DNA of 64,000 nt from Salinimicrobium sediminilitoris. Lineage in GTDB: Bacteria > Bacteroidota > Bacteroidia > Flavobacteriales > Flavobacteriaceae. The position numbers and the translations under genes are program-made. The notes under the pieces are model-generated. The model was not told where the DNA came from. It ran no database searches and worked only from the letters and a program-made list of their open reading frames with translations. Positions within the stretch are counted from its first letter, which is position 1. Every line of letters starts with the position of its first letter. The stretch lies in the NCBI RefSeq assembly GCF_020866905.1, contig NZ_JAIVCC010000013.1, positions 310,001 to 374,000 on the forward strand, given 5' to 3'. Positions 34,597 through 45,606 of the stretch are shown here, in pieces.

Positions 34597-35571
34597 TTAA
34601 ATCCTTACATGAAGTCCTAAATTCGCATTGAAAAATTCTCCTACCGTGCCCATTACGCTCAACCTGAAACGGTCAAAATGTACGTTAAAACCAAGGTCTC
34701 CTTTAAATTGAATTATTGAATCCTCAAGAGTGTCAACCTGAGCATTTACAAGGTCTACCTGTCCCGTTCCACCAAAGGTGTAGCTGAACGAAGAATTCAT
34801 TGCACCGGCTGCAGCAAAGATCTCAAAGAGCCCCCAGTTTTTTGACCCAATAACTTCAGCCATAAAAAGATTGGCATCAACATCAATTTCATCTAAAAGA
34901 ATTAAACCTTCAGCCCCTGTAGGATCAAATGCATACCCTACAGTTAATTTGGAATAAGAAGCTCCCAGAGCAAATTGGAAATCTTCAGGATAATTGTAGC
35001 CAAAGTACTGGCTCAAGTTGTGCTTTACTCCCATTCCGTAGGTACTGGCTGCAACTCCATCAATAGTAACTTTTGGCATCGCACGAACAGTGATTTCAGT
35101 TCCTGCTGAAACACCTACAGCGGCCTGAAGAAAAGCATGCGGAACGTAACTCCTTCCAATTCCCTCTATGGCTTTAAAATCATTTACAGGAATGACCAGT
35201 CCATTGAGATTAATTTCTCCACTTAGGGTTATGGAACTGCCACCACCAAAAGCTGTTGGCAAAACAGCATTTTCAGCGCCGTCAATCTGTAGGATTTTAA
35301 GATCTGAATTCGAAAGACTAAATTCCTTTTTACCTGAAGGTACAAAAAGAGCATTACCATAAAGAGATAAACGAAATTCCCATTTTTCAAGAGGTATTGC
35401 TGAACTGAACCAGCCCGCACTGGCCTGGTAGCCGGCTCCCTGGGCTGCAGGATCAGAAAATCCCCCACCAATGAGAAGGACGTCATCAATAAAATCATTC
35501 ACGTCTTCAGATTGGGCAGAAGCAGGTGAAAACAATAATAACAAGAAAAGAAAAGAAAAGATTTTTTTCAC
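34597..35571 (-). CDS. DUF6588-type exported protein, probable outer-membrane barrel
   Basis: A 324-residue protein starting at GTG, with a signal peptide ending near PASAQS. The rest is made of alternating beta-strands with many Gly, Ala and aromatic residues, ending FNANLGLHVRI. The pattern fits a beta-barrel of the DUF6588 family, widespread in Flavobacteriia and without known function. It is not obviously linked to its neighbours mdh and gyrB, though all are on the same strand. Confidence 0.72.
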   Translation of the reverse strand: MKKIFSFLFLLLLFSPASAQSEDVNDFIDDVLLIGGGFSDPAAQGAGYQASAGWFSSAIPLEKWEFRLSLYGNALFVPSGKKEFSLSNSDLKILQIDGAENAVLPTAFGGGSSITLSGEINLNGLVIPVNDFKAIEGIGRSYVPHAFLQAAVGVSAGTEITVRAMPKVTIDGVAASTYGMGVKHNLSQYFGYNYPEDFQFALGASYSKLTVGYAFDPTGAEGLILLDEIDVDANLFMAEVIGSKNWGLFEIFAAAGAMNSSFSYTFGGTGQVDLVNAQVDTLEDSIIQFKGDLGFNVHFDRFRLSVMGTVGEFFNANLGLHVRI

Positions 35572-35640
35572 AAGGTTTGTTTTTGAAGTTGAGTAAAAAT
35601 AATAAAAAAAGTATAGCTTCTTCAGAAGACTCCTACAAAC

Positions 35641-35664
35641 AAAAAACCCTGCATTTCTGCAGGG
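35641..35664 (-). terminator. Terminator of gyrB
   Basis: CCCTGCA-TTTC-TGCAGGG, perfect 7-bp stem, followed on the minus strand by six T, 25 bp after the gyrB stop. Confidence 0.88.
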
Positions 35665-35689
35665 CTTTCTTTAAATATTTACTGGTGTT

Positions 35690-38035
<2,346 letters not shown>

Positions 38036-38611
38036 ATGAAGAAAATATTTATAATGTTCGCAGTTCTGGCCGGGTCTCTTTCCACCCAATTATATGCACA
38101 GGACACAACAGAAACTTTAAAGGATAATGACGGTCCAAACTTCTCAAAACTTGATGTAAGCCCTATGGATGTCGCCTTGTTTAGAGGTGAAAACAATGAA
38201 CCTTTAGCAAGAGTGCTTTACAGTAGGCCCCAAACCCGCGACAGAGAAGTTTTTGGAAAGCTGGTACCTTATGGAGAAGTATGGAGAACAGGAGCCAACG
38301 AGGCAACCGAAATTACTCTTTACCAGGACCTTATGGTAGGAGGTAAAACCATCAAACAAGGGACCTATACACTTTTCACCATTCCAAGAGAAAAGGAATG
38401 GACGATCATCCTAAACAATAGCACCAACATATGGGGTGCGTATGATTATCATGTAGAAAAAGATGTAGCTCGTATTACCGTGCCGGTGAGAAAGTCACCT
38501 GTACCTATTGACGCGCTTTCCATGAATTTCGCAAAAAGTAATGATGGCGCCGATCTTTTCATTGGCTGGGATGACAGTTATGTAATAGTACCATTCAAAG
38601 AGGCCCAATAA
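38036..38611 (+). CDS. DUF2911 exported protein
   Basis: A 191-residue protein with a signal peptide ending LYAQDT. The DUF2911 domain is recognisable from RVLYSRPQTRDREVFG, PYGEVWRTGANEATEI, GTYTLFTIPREKEWTIILN and WDDSYVIVPF. It is a compact beta-rich domain typical of Bacteroidota, with no known activity. Monocistronic, ending in a strong bidirectional terminator shared with queE. Confidence 0.83.
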   Translation: MKKIFIMFAVLAGSLSTQLYAQDTTETLKDNDGPNFSKLDVSPMDVALFRGENNEPLARVLYSRPQTRDREVFGKLVPYGEVWRTGANEATEITLYQDLMVGGKTIKQGTYTLFTIPREKEWTIILNNSTNIWGAYDYHVEKDVARITVPVRKSPVPIDALSMNFAKSNDGADLFIGWDDSYVIVPFKEAQ

Positions 38612-38630
38612 CCTATTGAAAACAGACTAA

Positions 38631-38660
38631 AAAACGCCCTTTTAAGAGGGCGTTTTTTTT
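38631..38660. terminator. Bidirectional terminator between DUF2911 gene and queE
   Basis: AAAACGCCCTTTT and AAGAGGGCGTTTT pair; T8 follows on the plus strand and T6 on the minus strand. The right edge overlaps the queE stop region by 2 bp. Confidence 0.85.
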
Positions 38661-39291
38661 ATGGGATATTCAAATATTTATGCGTTTGAAGGGAAACTTT
38701 CCAGTTTGGGTTCTGCATGACATACTCTACGATAAGAGGCATCATTTTTTCCCTGTTGCTCCATTCGGGTTGCAGGTAAAGAATGCAGTTTTCATTGACT
38801 TTGGCCGCCTGTTCCTCGGCGAATTTAAAGTCATGTTTGTTAAAAACGATCACCTTTAATTCATTGGCAACCTCATAGATCTCCTCGGTAGGAAGTTTAA
38901 TTTTCTTGGGAGAAAGACATATCCAGTCCCAGGTCCCCGTAAGAGGATAAGCCCCTGAAGTTTCAATATGGATCTTAGCCCCTTTTTCCTTTAAACGGCT
39001 GGTTAGCGGCTCCATATTCCATGTAAGAGGTTCTCCACCTGTAACCACTATTGTTTTACTGCTCTTTAAAGCATTGTCGACAATAGTTTCCACGCCGGTA
39101 GGAGGATGCAATTTTGCGTCCCAGCTTTCCTTAACATCACACCAGTGGCAGCCTACATCACATCCACCCACTCTTATAAAATAAGCCGCAGTTCCTTTAT
39201 GAAAACCTTCGCCCTGTATGGTATAAAATTCCTCCATTAGCGGCAGCATATTTCCCTGCTCCACCAATTCGTTCATTTCCTTCTCATTCAT
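38659..39291 (-). CDS. queE: 7-carboxy-7-deazaguanine synthase
   Basis: A radical-SAM enzyme of queuosine/7-deazapurine synthesis that rearranges 6-carboxytetrahydropterin. The cluster motif is CDVGCHWC (C-x3-C-x2-C), after EEFYTIQGEGFHKGTAAYFIRVGG. VVTGGEPLTW is the SAM-binding GGE motif and HIETSGAYPL follows. I chose the ATG at 39291 (210 residues); a TTG three codons upstream (39300) is possible. A TACCTTTG box at 39298-39305 puts the predicted transcription start almost on this ATG. No queC, queD or queF is adjacent. Confidence 0.9.
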   Translation of the reverse strand: MNEKEMNELVEQGNMLPLMEEFYTIQGEGFHKGTAAYFIRVGGCDVGCHWCDVKESWDAKLHPPTGVETIVDNALKSSKTIVVTGGEPLTWNMEPLTSRLKEKGAKIHIETSGAYPLTGTWDWICLSPKKIKLPTEEIYEVANELKVIVFNKHDFKFAEEQAAKVNENCILYLQPEWSNREKMMPLIVEYVMQNPNWKVSLQTHKYLNIP

Positions 39292-39452
39292 AACCGGCAA
39301 AGGTACATAAAAACCATGACCGGACCCTGCGGAGTAAAGAAAAGCACACCTGTCAAAAATGGCATTTTTTGAACCCCTTTCAGATCAATAAATTTTTCGG
39401 ACTCCTGTCAAAGTTTTCTTACTTTAACCCTTTCTTTTAAAGCAACAAATTT

Positions 39453-40778
39453 TTGCCTGTTTTACGCCGAATCATAAAGATCCTTCCAGTTTTCTTCGGA
39501 TTTCTGCTCCTTTTTTCCTGTGCGCCGGGTAAAGATGTAAGCCGGGAACTTAAAAAGAGCTTTTCTAAGGCCGAAGCTTCCAATTCCCGGTTCACGGGGT
39601 TCATGGTTTATGACCCTCACTCCCGGAAAGTGATTATTGAACACAATTCCCATAAATATTTCACTCCTGCTTCCAACATCAAACTGTTTAGCTTTTACGC
39701 AGGATTAAAAATTCTTGAAGATTCAATTCCTGCTTTGAAATATGAATTTTCGAATGACACCCTTTATTTCGCCCCCACCGGGGATCCTACTTTTTTACAC
39801 AGCGATTTCGATTCTTCTAAAATCCTGGAGTTTTTTAATTCCCATTCCGAAACCCTTATGCTCATTTATCCTGAAGCCACAGAAACACCTTTTGGACCAG
39901 GTTGGGCATGGGATGATTACAATTATAGCTTTTCTGCTGAACGCTCTCCTTTTCCGCTTTATGGAAATACTGTGAACTTCAGCTTTTCTCCTGAAGATTC
40001 CCTTAAAGCTGAACCGTCCTTTTTTGAAAATCAAATGAAAAAAGACAGTACAGGCTTTTCTTCCGGGATTCAGCGAAATCTAAAAGAGAACAGATTCAAA
40101 ATTCCACTTTTAAGACATTCAGCTTTTGAACAGCAGGTGCCCTTCATTACTTCAGCCGAACTCAGTGCACGACTGCTTTCCGATACGCTGAAGAGAAAGG
40201 TGAATTTAATCCGAAATCTTCCGAAGCATATAAATCTTCAGCATAAATTGTTTAGCCGGCCATCGGACAGTCTTTACAAAAAGATGTTGCAGGACAGTGA
40301 TAATCTTTTTGCCGAGCAGCTACTCCTCATGGCTGCAGGAGAGATCTCTGATACCCTTAAGGCAGAAATAGCAATTGACTATGTGCAAAACGAATTTTTT
40401 AAGGAGATGCCCGATGAAATTAAATGGGTTGATGGCTCTGGTCTCTCCCGCTACAACCTCTTGACTCCCCGAAGCCTGGTTTGGGTACTGGAAAAAATAT
40501 ACAGGGAAATTCCCCGGGAACGACTTTTCGCTCTGCTGCCCGCAGGAGGAGTTTCGGGTAGTTTGAAGAAAGATTACAAGGCTCCCGTTGGCAAACCTCC
40601 ATTTGTTTTCGCCAAAACCGGAAATTTAAGCAACAACCACAGCCTAAGCGGATATTTAATAACATCATCGGGCAGGGTCCTTATCTTTAGCTTTATGAAT
40701 AATCATTATATGGTACCAACAGCAGTCGTGAAATCCAGGATGGACGACGTGCTTAGGGAACTTTACCTCAACTACTAA
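39453..40778 (+). CDS. D-Ala-D-Ala carboxypeptidase/endopeptidase (PBP4 type, S13)
   Basis: A 441-residue penicillin-binding protein. The N-terminal hydrophobic signal ends FSCAPG, so it is probably a periplasmic lipoprotein. Active-site motifs of family S13 are S-x-x-K in PASNIKLF, S-x-N as SDN in QDSDNLFAEQ and K-T-G in FAKTGNLSNN; DGSGLSRYNLLTP is also typical. It removes the terminal D-Ala or cleaves cross-links in peptidoglycan. It starts with TTG; the next ATG is far inside. It is followed at 2 bp by an LD-carboxypeptidase gene, a coherent wall-trimming pair. Confidence 0.88.
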   Translation: MPVLRRIIKILPVFFGFLLLFSCAPGKDVSRELKKSFSKAEASNSRFTGFMVYDPHSRKVIIEHNSHKYFTPASNIKLFSFYAGLKILEDSIPALKYEFSNDTLYFAPTGDPTFLHSDFDSSKILEFFNSHSETLMLIYPEATETPFGPGWAWDDYNYSFSAERSPFPLYGNTVNFSFSPEDSLKAEPSFFENQMKKDSTGFSSGIQRNLKENRFKIPLLRHSAFEQQVPFITSAELSARLLSDTLKRKVNLIRNLPKHINLQHKLFSRPSDSLYKKMLQDSDNLFAEQLLLMAAGEISDTLKAEIAIDYVQNEFFKEMPDEIKWVDGSGLSRYNLLTPRSLVWVLEKIYREIPRERLFALLPAGGVSGSLKKDYKAPVGKPPFVFAKTGNLSNNHSLSGYLITSSGRVLIFSFMNNHYMVPTAVVKSRMDDVLRELYLNY

Positions 40779-40780
40779 TT

Positions 40781-41842
40781 ATGGAAAGAAGGAAGTTTTT
40801 ACAAAATATGGGATTTGGTAGCCTGGCTTTACCTCTATATAGCTGCGTAGCACCGGCTTTAATGAATTTTGACACCGGGATCGGGGAAGAAATTCTTCCA
40901 AAGCGTCTTCAGCCGGGAGATACTATTGGAATCGTGAGCCCTTCTGGAGCCATTTTTGAATCTGAGCCTTATGAAATTGCAGTGGAATCCATGCAGGCAC
41001 TCGGGCTTAAAGTAAAACTGGGAGAGCATGTGAAAAAGCGATATGGCCATCTCGCAGGCACAGATGAAGAGCGGGCACAGGAACTTAACCTCATGTTTAA
41101 AGATCCATCCATCAATGCCATCATATGTCTAAGGGGGGGATCTGGAGCAGCACGTATTCTCAATTTACTGGATTATGAAGCTATTCAAAAAAACCCGAAG
41201 ATATTTATAGGCTACAGTGACATAACCGCACTACATCTTGCGATTTACAAAAAAACAGGACTGGTGACTTTTCACGGTCCTTTGGCAACCTCAACCTGGA
41301 ATATTTTTGCAGTCGAACACTTTAAGGATCTGCTTTTTGAAGCTGACGCCGTGCAATATTCCAATCCTGTGGATAAGGGAGGACTGCTAACACAAACCAA
41401 CAATAGAATTAGGACCATCACTGCCGGTTCGGCTACCGGAGAACTGTTGGGAGGCAATCTCTCTGTCCTCACAGGGCTTATGGGAACTCCTTATTTCCCT
41501 ACTAACTGGGAGGGAAAGATCCTGTACCTGGAAGATGTTGGGGAACGGATCTATGCAGTAGACAGAATGATGTCTCAACTGCAACTTGGAGGTGTACTCG
41601 ACCAAATAAGCGGATTTATCTTCGGGAAATGCAGCGATTGCGAACCGGGAGGTGCAGGAGGCTACGGCTCTTTGACCATGGAAGAGGTGCTGGACCATTT
41701 TATAAAGCCATTAAATATTCCGGCATTTTCGGGCACTATGATTGGGCACATTAGCGATAACTTCACCATTCCCAATGGAATAAGAGCTGAGATGAATGCA
41801 GAACAGGGAACTTTTAAGATGCTTAATCCTGCAGTTCGATAA
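40781..41842 (+). CDS. ldcA: LD-carboxypeptidase (S66)
   Basis: A 353-residue enzyme that removes the terminal D-Ala of murein tetrapeptides. Its N-terminus MERRKFLQNMGFGSLALPLYSC resembles a Tat signal with only a single-residue-spaced Arg pair, possibly with a lipobox, so it may act in the periplasm rather than in the cytoplasm. Catalytic residues of S66 are visible: the nucleophile Ser in FIGYSDITALHL, the Glu in YLEDVGERIYAVDRM and the His in MIGHISDNFTIPNG. A Gly-rich GGSGAARILNLLDY loop precedes the nucleophile. Confidence 0.88.
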   Translation: MERRKFLQNMGFGSLALPLYSCVAPALMNFDTGIGEEILPKRLQPGDTIGIVSPSGAIFESEPYEIAVESMQALGLKVKLGEHVKKRYGHLAGTDEERAQELNLMFKDPSINAIICLRGGSGAARILNLLDYEAIQKNPKIFIGYSDITALHLAIYKKTGLVTFHGPLATSTWNIFAVEHFKDLLFEADAVQYSNPVDKGGLLTQTNNRIRTITAGSATGELLGGNLSVLTGLMGTPYFPTNWEGKILYLEDVGERIYAVDRMMSQLQLGGVLDQISGFIFGKCSDCEPGGAGGYGSLTMEEVLDHFIKPLNIPAFSGTMIGHISDNFTIPNGIRAEMNAEQGTFKMLNPAVR

Positions 41843-41898
41843 ATTCGAAGGATTAGAAAGGAGTCTAATCCCTCACAATTCTTACATTTATAAAAATT

Positions 41899-43434
41899 TT
41901 GAAGGTGTTCAATAAACAGCATTTTACAGAAGATATTACTTCCGGCTATCAAACAAAAGGTGATTACATCTATTTGGGTGCTGCCATGCATGACGGGGAA
42001 GTCTATCCAGATGCTGCAGTAAAAATTCCGCTGAAAACTTTGAACCGGCATGGCCTTATAGCCGGAGCTACCGGCACCGGAAAATCCAAAACACTGCAGA
42101 TCCTTGCTGAAAACCTTTCAAAAAAGGGAGTTGCGGTATTGCTTATGGATGTAAAAGGAGATATGAGTGGCCTGGCAAAACCTTCAGCCGGAGAGACTTT
42201 TATCCAGGCTCGGCATGACAAGCTGAAATTTCCTTTTGAAGCCAGTGCTTCTCCGGTGGAGATCCTGAGTCTTTCCGAAGAAAAGGGAGTAAGACTACGG
42301 GCTACAGCCAGTGAATTTGGACCTGTACTCCTATCCCGCATCCTTGAACTTTCCCCGGCCCAAAGTGGAATATTATCGGTCATTTTCAAATACTGTGACG
42401 ACAACCACCTGCCACTTCTGGATCTTAAGGACCTAAAGAAAATCCTTCAATATTCGACAGAAGATGGCAAAGAGGAGTTTGAAAAGTCCTACGGAAGGAT
42501 TTCATCTGCATCCACCGGCGCTATTCTTCGGAAAATTGTAGCACTGGAGCAACAGGGAGCAGATCTCTTTTTTGGCGAAAGATCTTTTGAGGTCGAGGAT
42601 TTGCTAAGAAAGACCAGCGACGGGCACGGTTACATTAATATTTTACGACTTACCGACATTCAGGATCGACCGAAGCTTTTTTCCACCTTTATGCTAAGCC
42701 TCCTCGCCGAGGTCTACAACAGTTTTCCCGAACAGGGAGACAGTGATAAACCAAAGCTGGTGCTGTTTATAGATGAGGCTCATTTAATTTTTGATCAAGC
42801 TTCCGATGCTTTGCTTAATCAAATTGAAAGCATCGTCAAACTTATAAGATCAAAGGGCGTAGGTTTATTTTTTGTCACCCAAAATCCTGCCGATGTTCCT
42901 GCAGATGTGCTGGGGCAACTGGGATTAAAAATTCAGCATGCACTAAGAGCATTTACCGCTAAAGATCGCAAAGCAATTAAACTGGCTGCAGAAAATTATC
43001 CTATTTCAGAATATTACGATACCAAAAATGAACTCACTACGTTAGGAATTGGGGAAGCGCTGGTGACGGCACTGGATGAAAAAGGAAGGCCTACTCCCCT
43101 TGCGGCGACAATGTTAAGGGCACCGATGAGCCGAATGGACATCCTGAGTTCGGAAGAGTTACAGGAACTTATTGAATCTTCGGCTCTTAAGGAAAAATAC
43201 AATCAACAAATTGACCGCGAAAGTGCGTATGAGATCCTGACCCAAAAAATTGAGAGGGCAGACCAGGAAAGAGCCAGGGAAAAAGCCGCGGAAGAGAGAA
43301 AGAAAATAAGGAAAACCACATCGGGCCGGCGCAGTAGATCTGGTGACGGTTCTCAAAAAGCTGTAATTAAAGTTCTCACCAGTGCCACTTTTATAAGAGG
43401 TGTCATGGGAGTACTCAATAAACTTTTAAAATAA
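41899..43434 (+). CDS. HerA-type ATPase (DUF853 family)
   Basis: A 511-residue P-loop ATPase of the HerA/FtsK superfamily. GDYIYLGAAMHDGEVY is the N-terminal barrel, GLIAGATGTGKSKTLQ the Walker A, LVLFIDEAHLIFDQAS the Walker B and GVGLFFVTQNPADVP the sensor-like strand. The C-terminal 60 residues are a basic coiled-coil (QERAREKAAEERKKIRKTTSGRR). Family members form hexameric DNA translocases or helicases. Unlike archaeal HerA, no NurA nuclease or SIR2 partner is next to it, so its role is open. It starts at a TTG at 41899. Confidence 0.85.
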   Translation: MKVFNKQHFTEDITSGYQTKGDYIYLGAAMHDGEVYPDAAVKIPLKTLNRHGLIAGATGTGKSKTLQILAENLSKKGVAVLLMDVKGDMSGLAKPSAGETFIQARHDKLKFPFEASASPVEILSLSEEKGVRLRATASEFGPVLLSRILELSPAQSGILSVIFKYCDDNHLPLLDLKDLKKILQYSTEDGKEEFEKSYGRISSASTGAILRKIVALEQQGADLFFGERSFEVEDLLRKTSDGHGYINILRLTDIQDRPKLFSTFMLSLLAEVYNSFPEQGDSDKPKLVLFIDEAHLIFDQASDALLNQIESIVKLIRSKGVGLFFVTQNPADVPADVLGQLGLKIQHALRAFTAKDRKAIKLAAENYPISEYYDTKNELTTLGIGEALVTALDEKGRPTPLAATMLRAPMSRMDILSSEELQELIESSALKEKYNQQIDRESAYEILTQKIERADQERAREKAAEERKKIRKTTSGRRSRSGDGSQKAVIKVLTSATFIRGVMGVLNKLLK

Positions 43435-43444
43435 CCTTACAAAA

Positions 43445-44002
43445 ATGCGAAAAGCCCTTTTACTTCTACTTTTTATCACAACCGGCTTCCTTATTTCATG
43501 CGAAAAAGAGCAGGATCCTTTTTTAATTAGCGCCAACAGCATTGGGCGTTTGACCAGTGATATAAAAATTAATCAGCTTGATTCGATCTTTGCCGAAGAT
43601 TCCATTGTGAAACAGGTAGGCACCAGCGAATTATTCCGAAAAAGCAATGAAATCGAAGTTTACGACAACAAGGGTAATAAACTTCTTTTAATAGAACCGG
43701 TACAGGCTTTTGATTCTACCAGCACCATAGGATTTATCCAGGTACTTGACCCCCGCTATAAGACAGCTAAAGGAGTAGGCAAAGAAAGCACCTTTAAGGA
43801 CCTTGTTGAAAACTACAATATTTCCAGAATTGAAAATACCTTAAGTGCAGCCGTGGTCTTTATAGATGACTTGAACATTTACGTTACTATTGATAAAAAG
43901 CAGCTCCCTGTGGAACTGCGATATGATACGCAAACCCGTATCCAGGCATCACAAATTCCCGATGATGCGAAGATCAAATACTTTATGATCGATTGGGATT
44001 AA
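43445..44002 (+). CDS. Hypothetical lipoprotein
   Basis: A 185-residue lipoprotein with signal peptide and lipobox (FLISCEKEQ). The mature part begins DPFLISANSIGRLTSD and contains an alternating strand pattern ending IKYFMIDWD. I recognise no domain. It lies 10 bp after the HerA-type gene and 17 bp before the pseudouridine synthase gene, so it is part of the same transcript; the periplasmic side is its expected location. Confidence 0.7.
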   Translation: MRKALLLLLFITTGFLISCEKEQDPFLISANSIGRLTSDIKINQLDSIFAEDSIVKQVGTSELFRKSNEIEVYDNKGNKLLLIEPVQAFDSTSTIGFIQVLDPRYKTAKGVGKESTFKDLVENYNISRIENTLSAAVVFIDDLNIYVTIDKKQLPVELRYDTQTRIQASQIPDDAKIKYFMIDWD

Positions 44003-44019
44003 TTTTTTAAAACTTCTAA

Positions 44020-44871
44020 ATGTCTTCTGAAAATCTTACCCGGTTAAATAAATATTTGAGTGAAGTAGGTTACTGCTCCCGCCGAAAGGCCGATACACTT
44101 ATTGAACAGGGAAGAGTTACGATCAATGGGCAGGTGCCCGAAATGGGAACTAAAGTGAGTCCGGACGATGAAGTACGCGTCAATGGTGAACTTATCGTTC
44201 CGCCGAAAAAAGATAATGTTTACCTGGCATTTAATAAACCAATCGGAATTGTTTGCACCACCAATCCAGCCGAGAAAAAGAACATTGTGGATTATATTAA
44301 TTTCCCCACTCGTATTTTTCCAATAGGACGCCTGGACAAACCAAGTGAAGGCCTTATCTTACTTACAGATGACGGGGATATTGTTAATAAAATCCTCAGG
44401 GCCCGAAACAATCACGAAAAAGAATACATAGTTACGGTTGACAGAATAATCACAGCCGACTTCATTCAAAGAATGTCATCGGGAATTCCCATTTTAGACA
44501 CCGTTACCCGCAAATGTGAGGTAGAACAACTGAGTAAATTCACATTCAGGATTGTACTCACCCAGGGCCTTAACAGGCAAATACGCAGGATGTGCGAATA
44601 TCTTGGCTTTGAAGTAGTAAAGCTCAAGCGGGTAAGGATCATGAATATTAAACTGAATGTCGAAGTTGGACAGTATCGTCATCTCACCCAAAAAGAACTT
44701 GATGGACTCGACCAACTTACCGGAGAATCTATTAAGACTGAAGAAGCCTCTTTAAAACAGGACCAAAAAACTCCTCCACCAAAACAGAAAAAAGCGCCAA
44801 AAGGAACGGCTTCAAAAAAATCCCACCACAAACGCAATTCTCCAAATAACCCCAGAAATAGGGAATCTTAA
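44020..44871 (+). CDS. RluF-type 23S rRNA/tRNA pseudouridine synthase
   Basis: A 283-residue RsuA-family pseudouridine synthase. An N-terminal S4 RNA-binding domain (TRLNKYLSEVGYCSRRKAD) is followed by the catalytic domain with Asp in FPIGRLDKPSEGLILLT and the RQIRRMCEYLGFEVVKL motif. This fits RluF, which modifies U2604 of 23S rRNA in E. coli, but RluB or RsuA cannot be excluded by eye. The last 45 residues are a basic, Lys/Pro/Ser/Asn-rich tail, probably disordered. Confidence 0.87.
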   Translation: MSSENLTRLNKYLSEVGYCSRRKADTLIEQGRVTINGQVPEMGTKVSPDDEVRVNGELIVPPKKDNVYLAFNKPIGIVCTTNPAEKKNIVDYINFPTRIFPIGRLDKPSEGLILLTDDGDIVNKILRARNNHEKEYIVTVDRIITADFIQRMSSGIPILDTVTRKCEVEQLSKFTFRIVLTQGLNRQIRRMCEYLGFEVVKLKRVRIMNIKLNVEVGQYRHLTQKELDGLDQLTGESIKTEEASLKQDQKTPPPKQKKAPKGTASKKSHHKRNSPNNPRNRES

Positions 44872-44924
44872 CAGAGAATTAAGCAAATTATCTGCTGTAT
44901 CTGCTTATTTTTAATAAAAAAATT

Positions 44925-45164
44925 ATGCCAGACAACAGAATCAAAAACGAAGATCAATACGAAGCTCTTAGAGATAAAGGAGCCAGTAAAGAGAAAGCTG
45001 CCAGGATCGCCAATTCTTCGAATTCCGGCGAGAAAGGTGGTAAAGGAGAGAAGTACGAGGACCGCAGTAAAGAAGACCTTTACAAGAAAGCAAAGGAAGT
45101 GGGAATTGATGGCCGTTCAAAAATGAGCAAAAAAGAATTGATCAGCGCCCTGAGAAACCATTAA
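44925..45164 (+). CDS. Small Rho-N/SAP-like protein
   Basis: A 79-residue, highly charged protein. The first part (ALRDKGASKEKAARIAN) is a short helix unit and the second (KEDLYKKAKEVGIDGRSKMSKKELISALRNH) is a Rho_N/SAP-like helix-extended-helix, a fold used for nucleic-acid binding. The middle is a Gly/Ser/Lys linker. Such proteins are common stand-alone genes in bacteria; a DNA-binding role is inference. It lies 3 bp before the VOC gene. Confidence 0.75.
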   Translation: MPDNRIKNEDQYEALRDKGASKEKAARIANSSNSGEKGGKGEKYEDRSKEDLYKKAKEVGIDGRSKMSKKELISALRNH

Positions 45165-45167
45165 TCC

Positions 45168-45593
45168 ATGGAGAAGATTCAACCTTTTCACCTTGCCATT
45201 CCGGTCGATGACCTTGAAAAAGCCCGGAAATTCTACAGGGATACTTTAGGCTGCGAAGAAGGAAGAAGCAGTGACCACTGGGTAGATTTCAACTTCTTTG
45301 GCCATCAATTGGTGATCCATTATAAAGCGGCTTCCGAAGGAAGAAATACGGGAAGTAATCCAGTAGATGGAAAAGATGTACCTATTCCTCATTTTGGAGT
45401 AGTCCTGGAATGGGATACCTTCCAATCTTTCTCTAAAGAACTTGCGGAAAAAGACATTTCTTTTGTTATTGAACCCTATATTAGATTTGAAGGACAGGCA
45501 GGGGAACAAGCTACCATGTTTTTTAAAGATCCTTGTGGCAATGCACTAGAATTTAAAGCCTTTAAAAACCCGGCCCAGTTATTCGCAAAATAA
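45168..45593 (+). CDS. VOC-family (glyoxalase-like) protein
   Basis: A 141-residue single-domain VOC protein: beta-alpha-beta-beta-beta repeats with [19 protein letters not shown] at the start, [21 protein letters not shown] and [15 protein letters not shown] at the end. Putative metal ligands are the early His, the mid His and the terminal Glu. Substrate unknown; VOC members include glyoxalases, dioxygenases and resistance proteins. Confidence 0.83.
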   Translation: MEKIQPFHLAIPVDDLEKARKFYRDTLGCEEGRSSDHWVDFNFFGHQLVIHYKAASEGRNTGSNPVDGKDVPIPHFGVVLEWDTFQSFSKELAEKDISFVIEPYIRFEGQAGEQATMFFKDPCGNALEFKAFKNPAQLFAK

Positions 45594-45606
45594 TTACATA
45601 ATTTAA

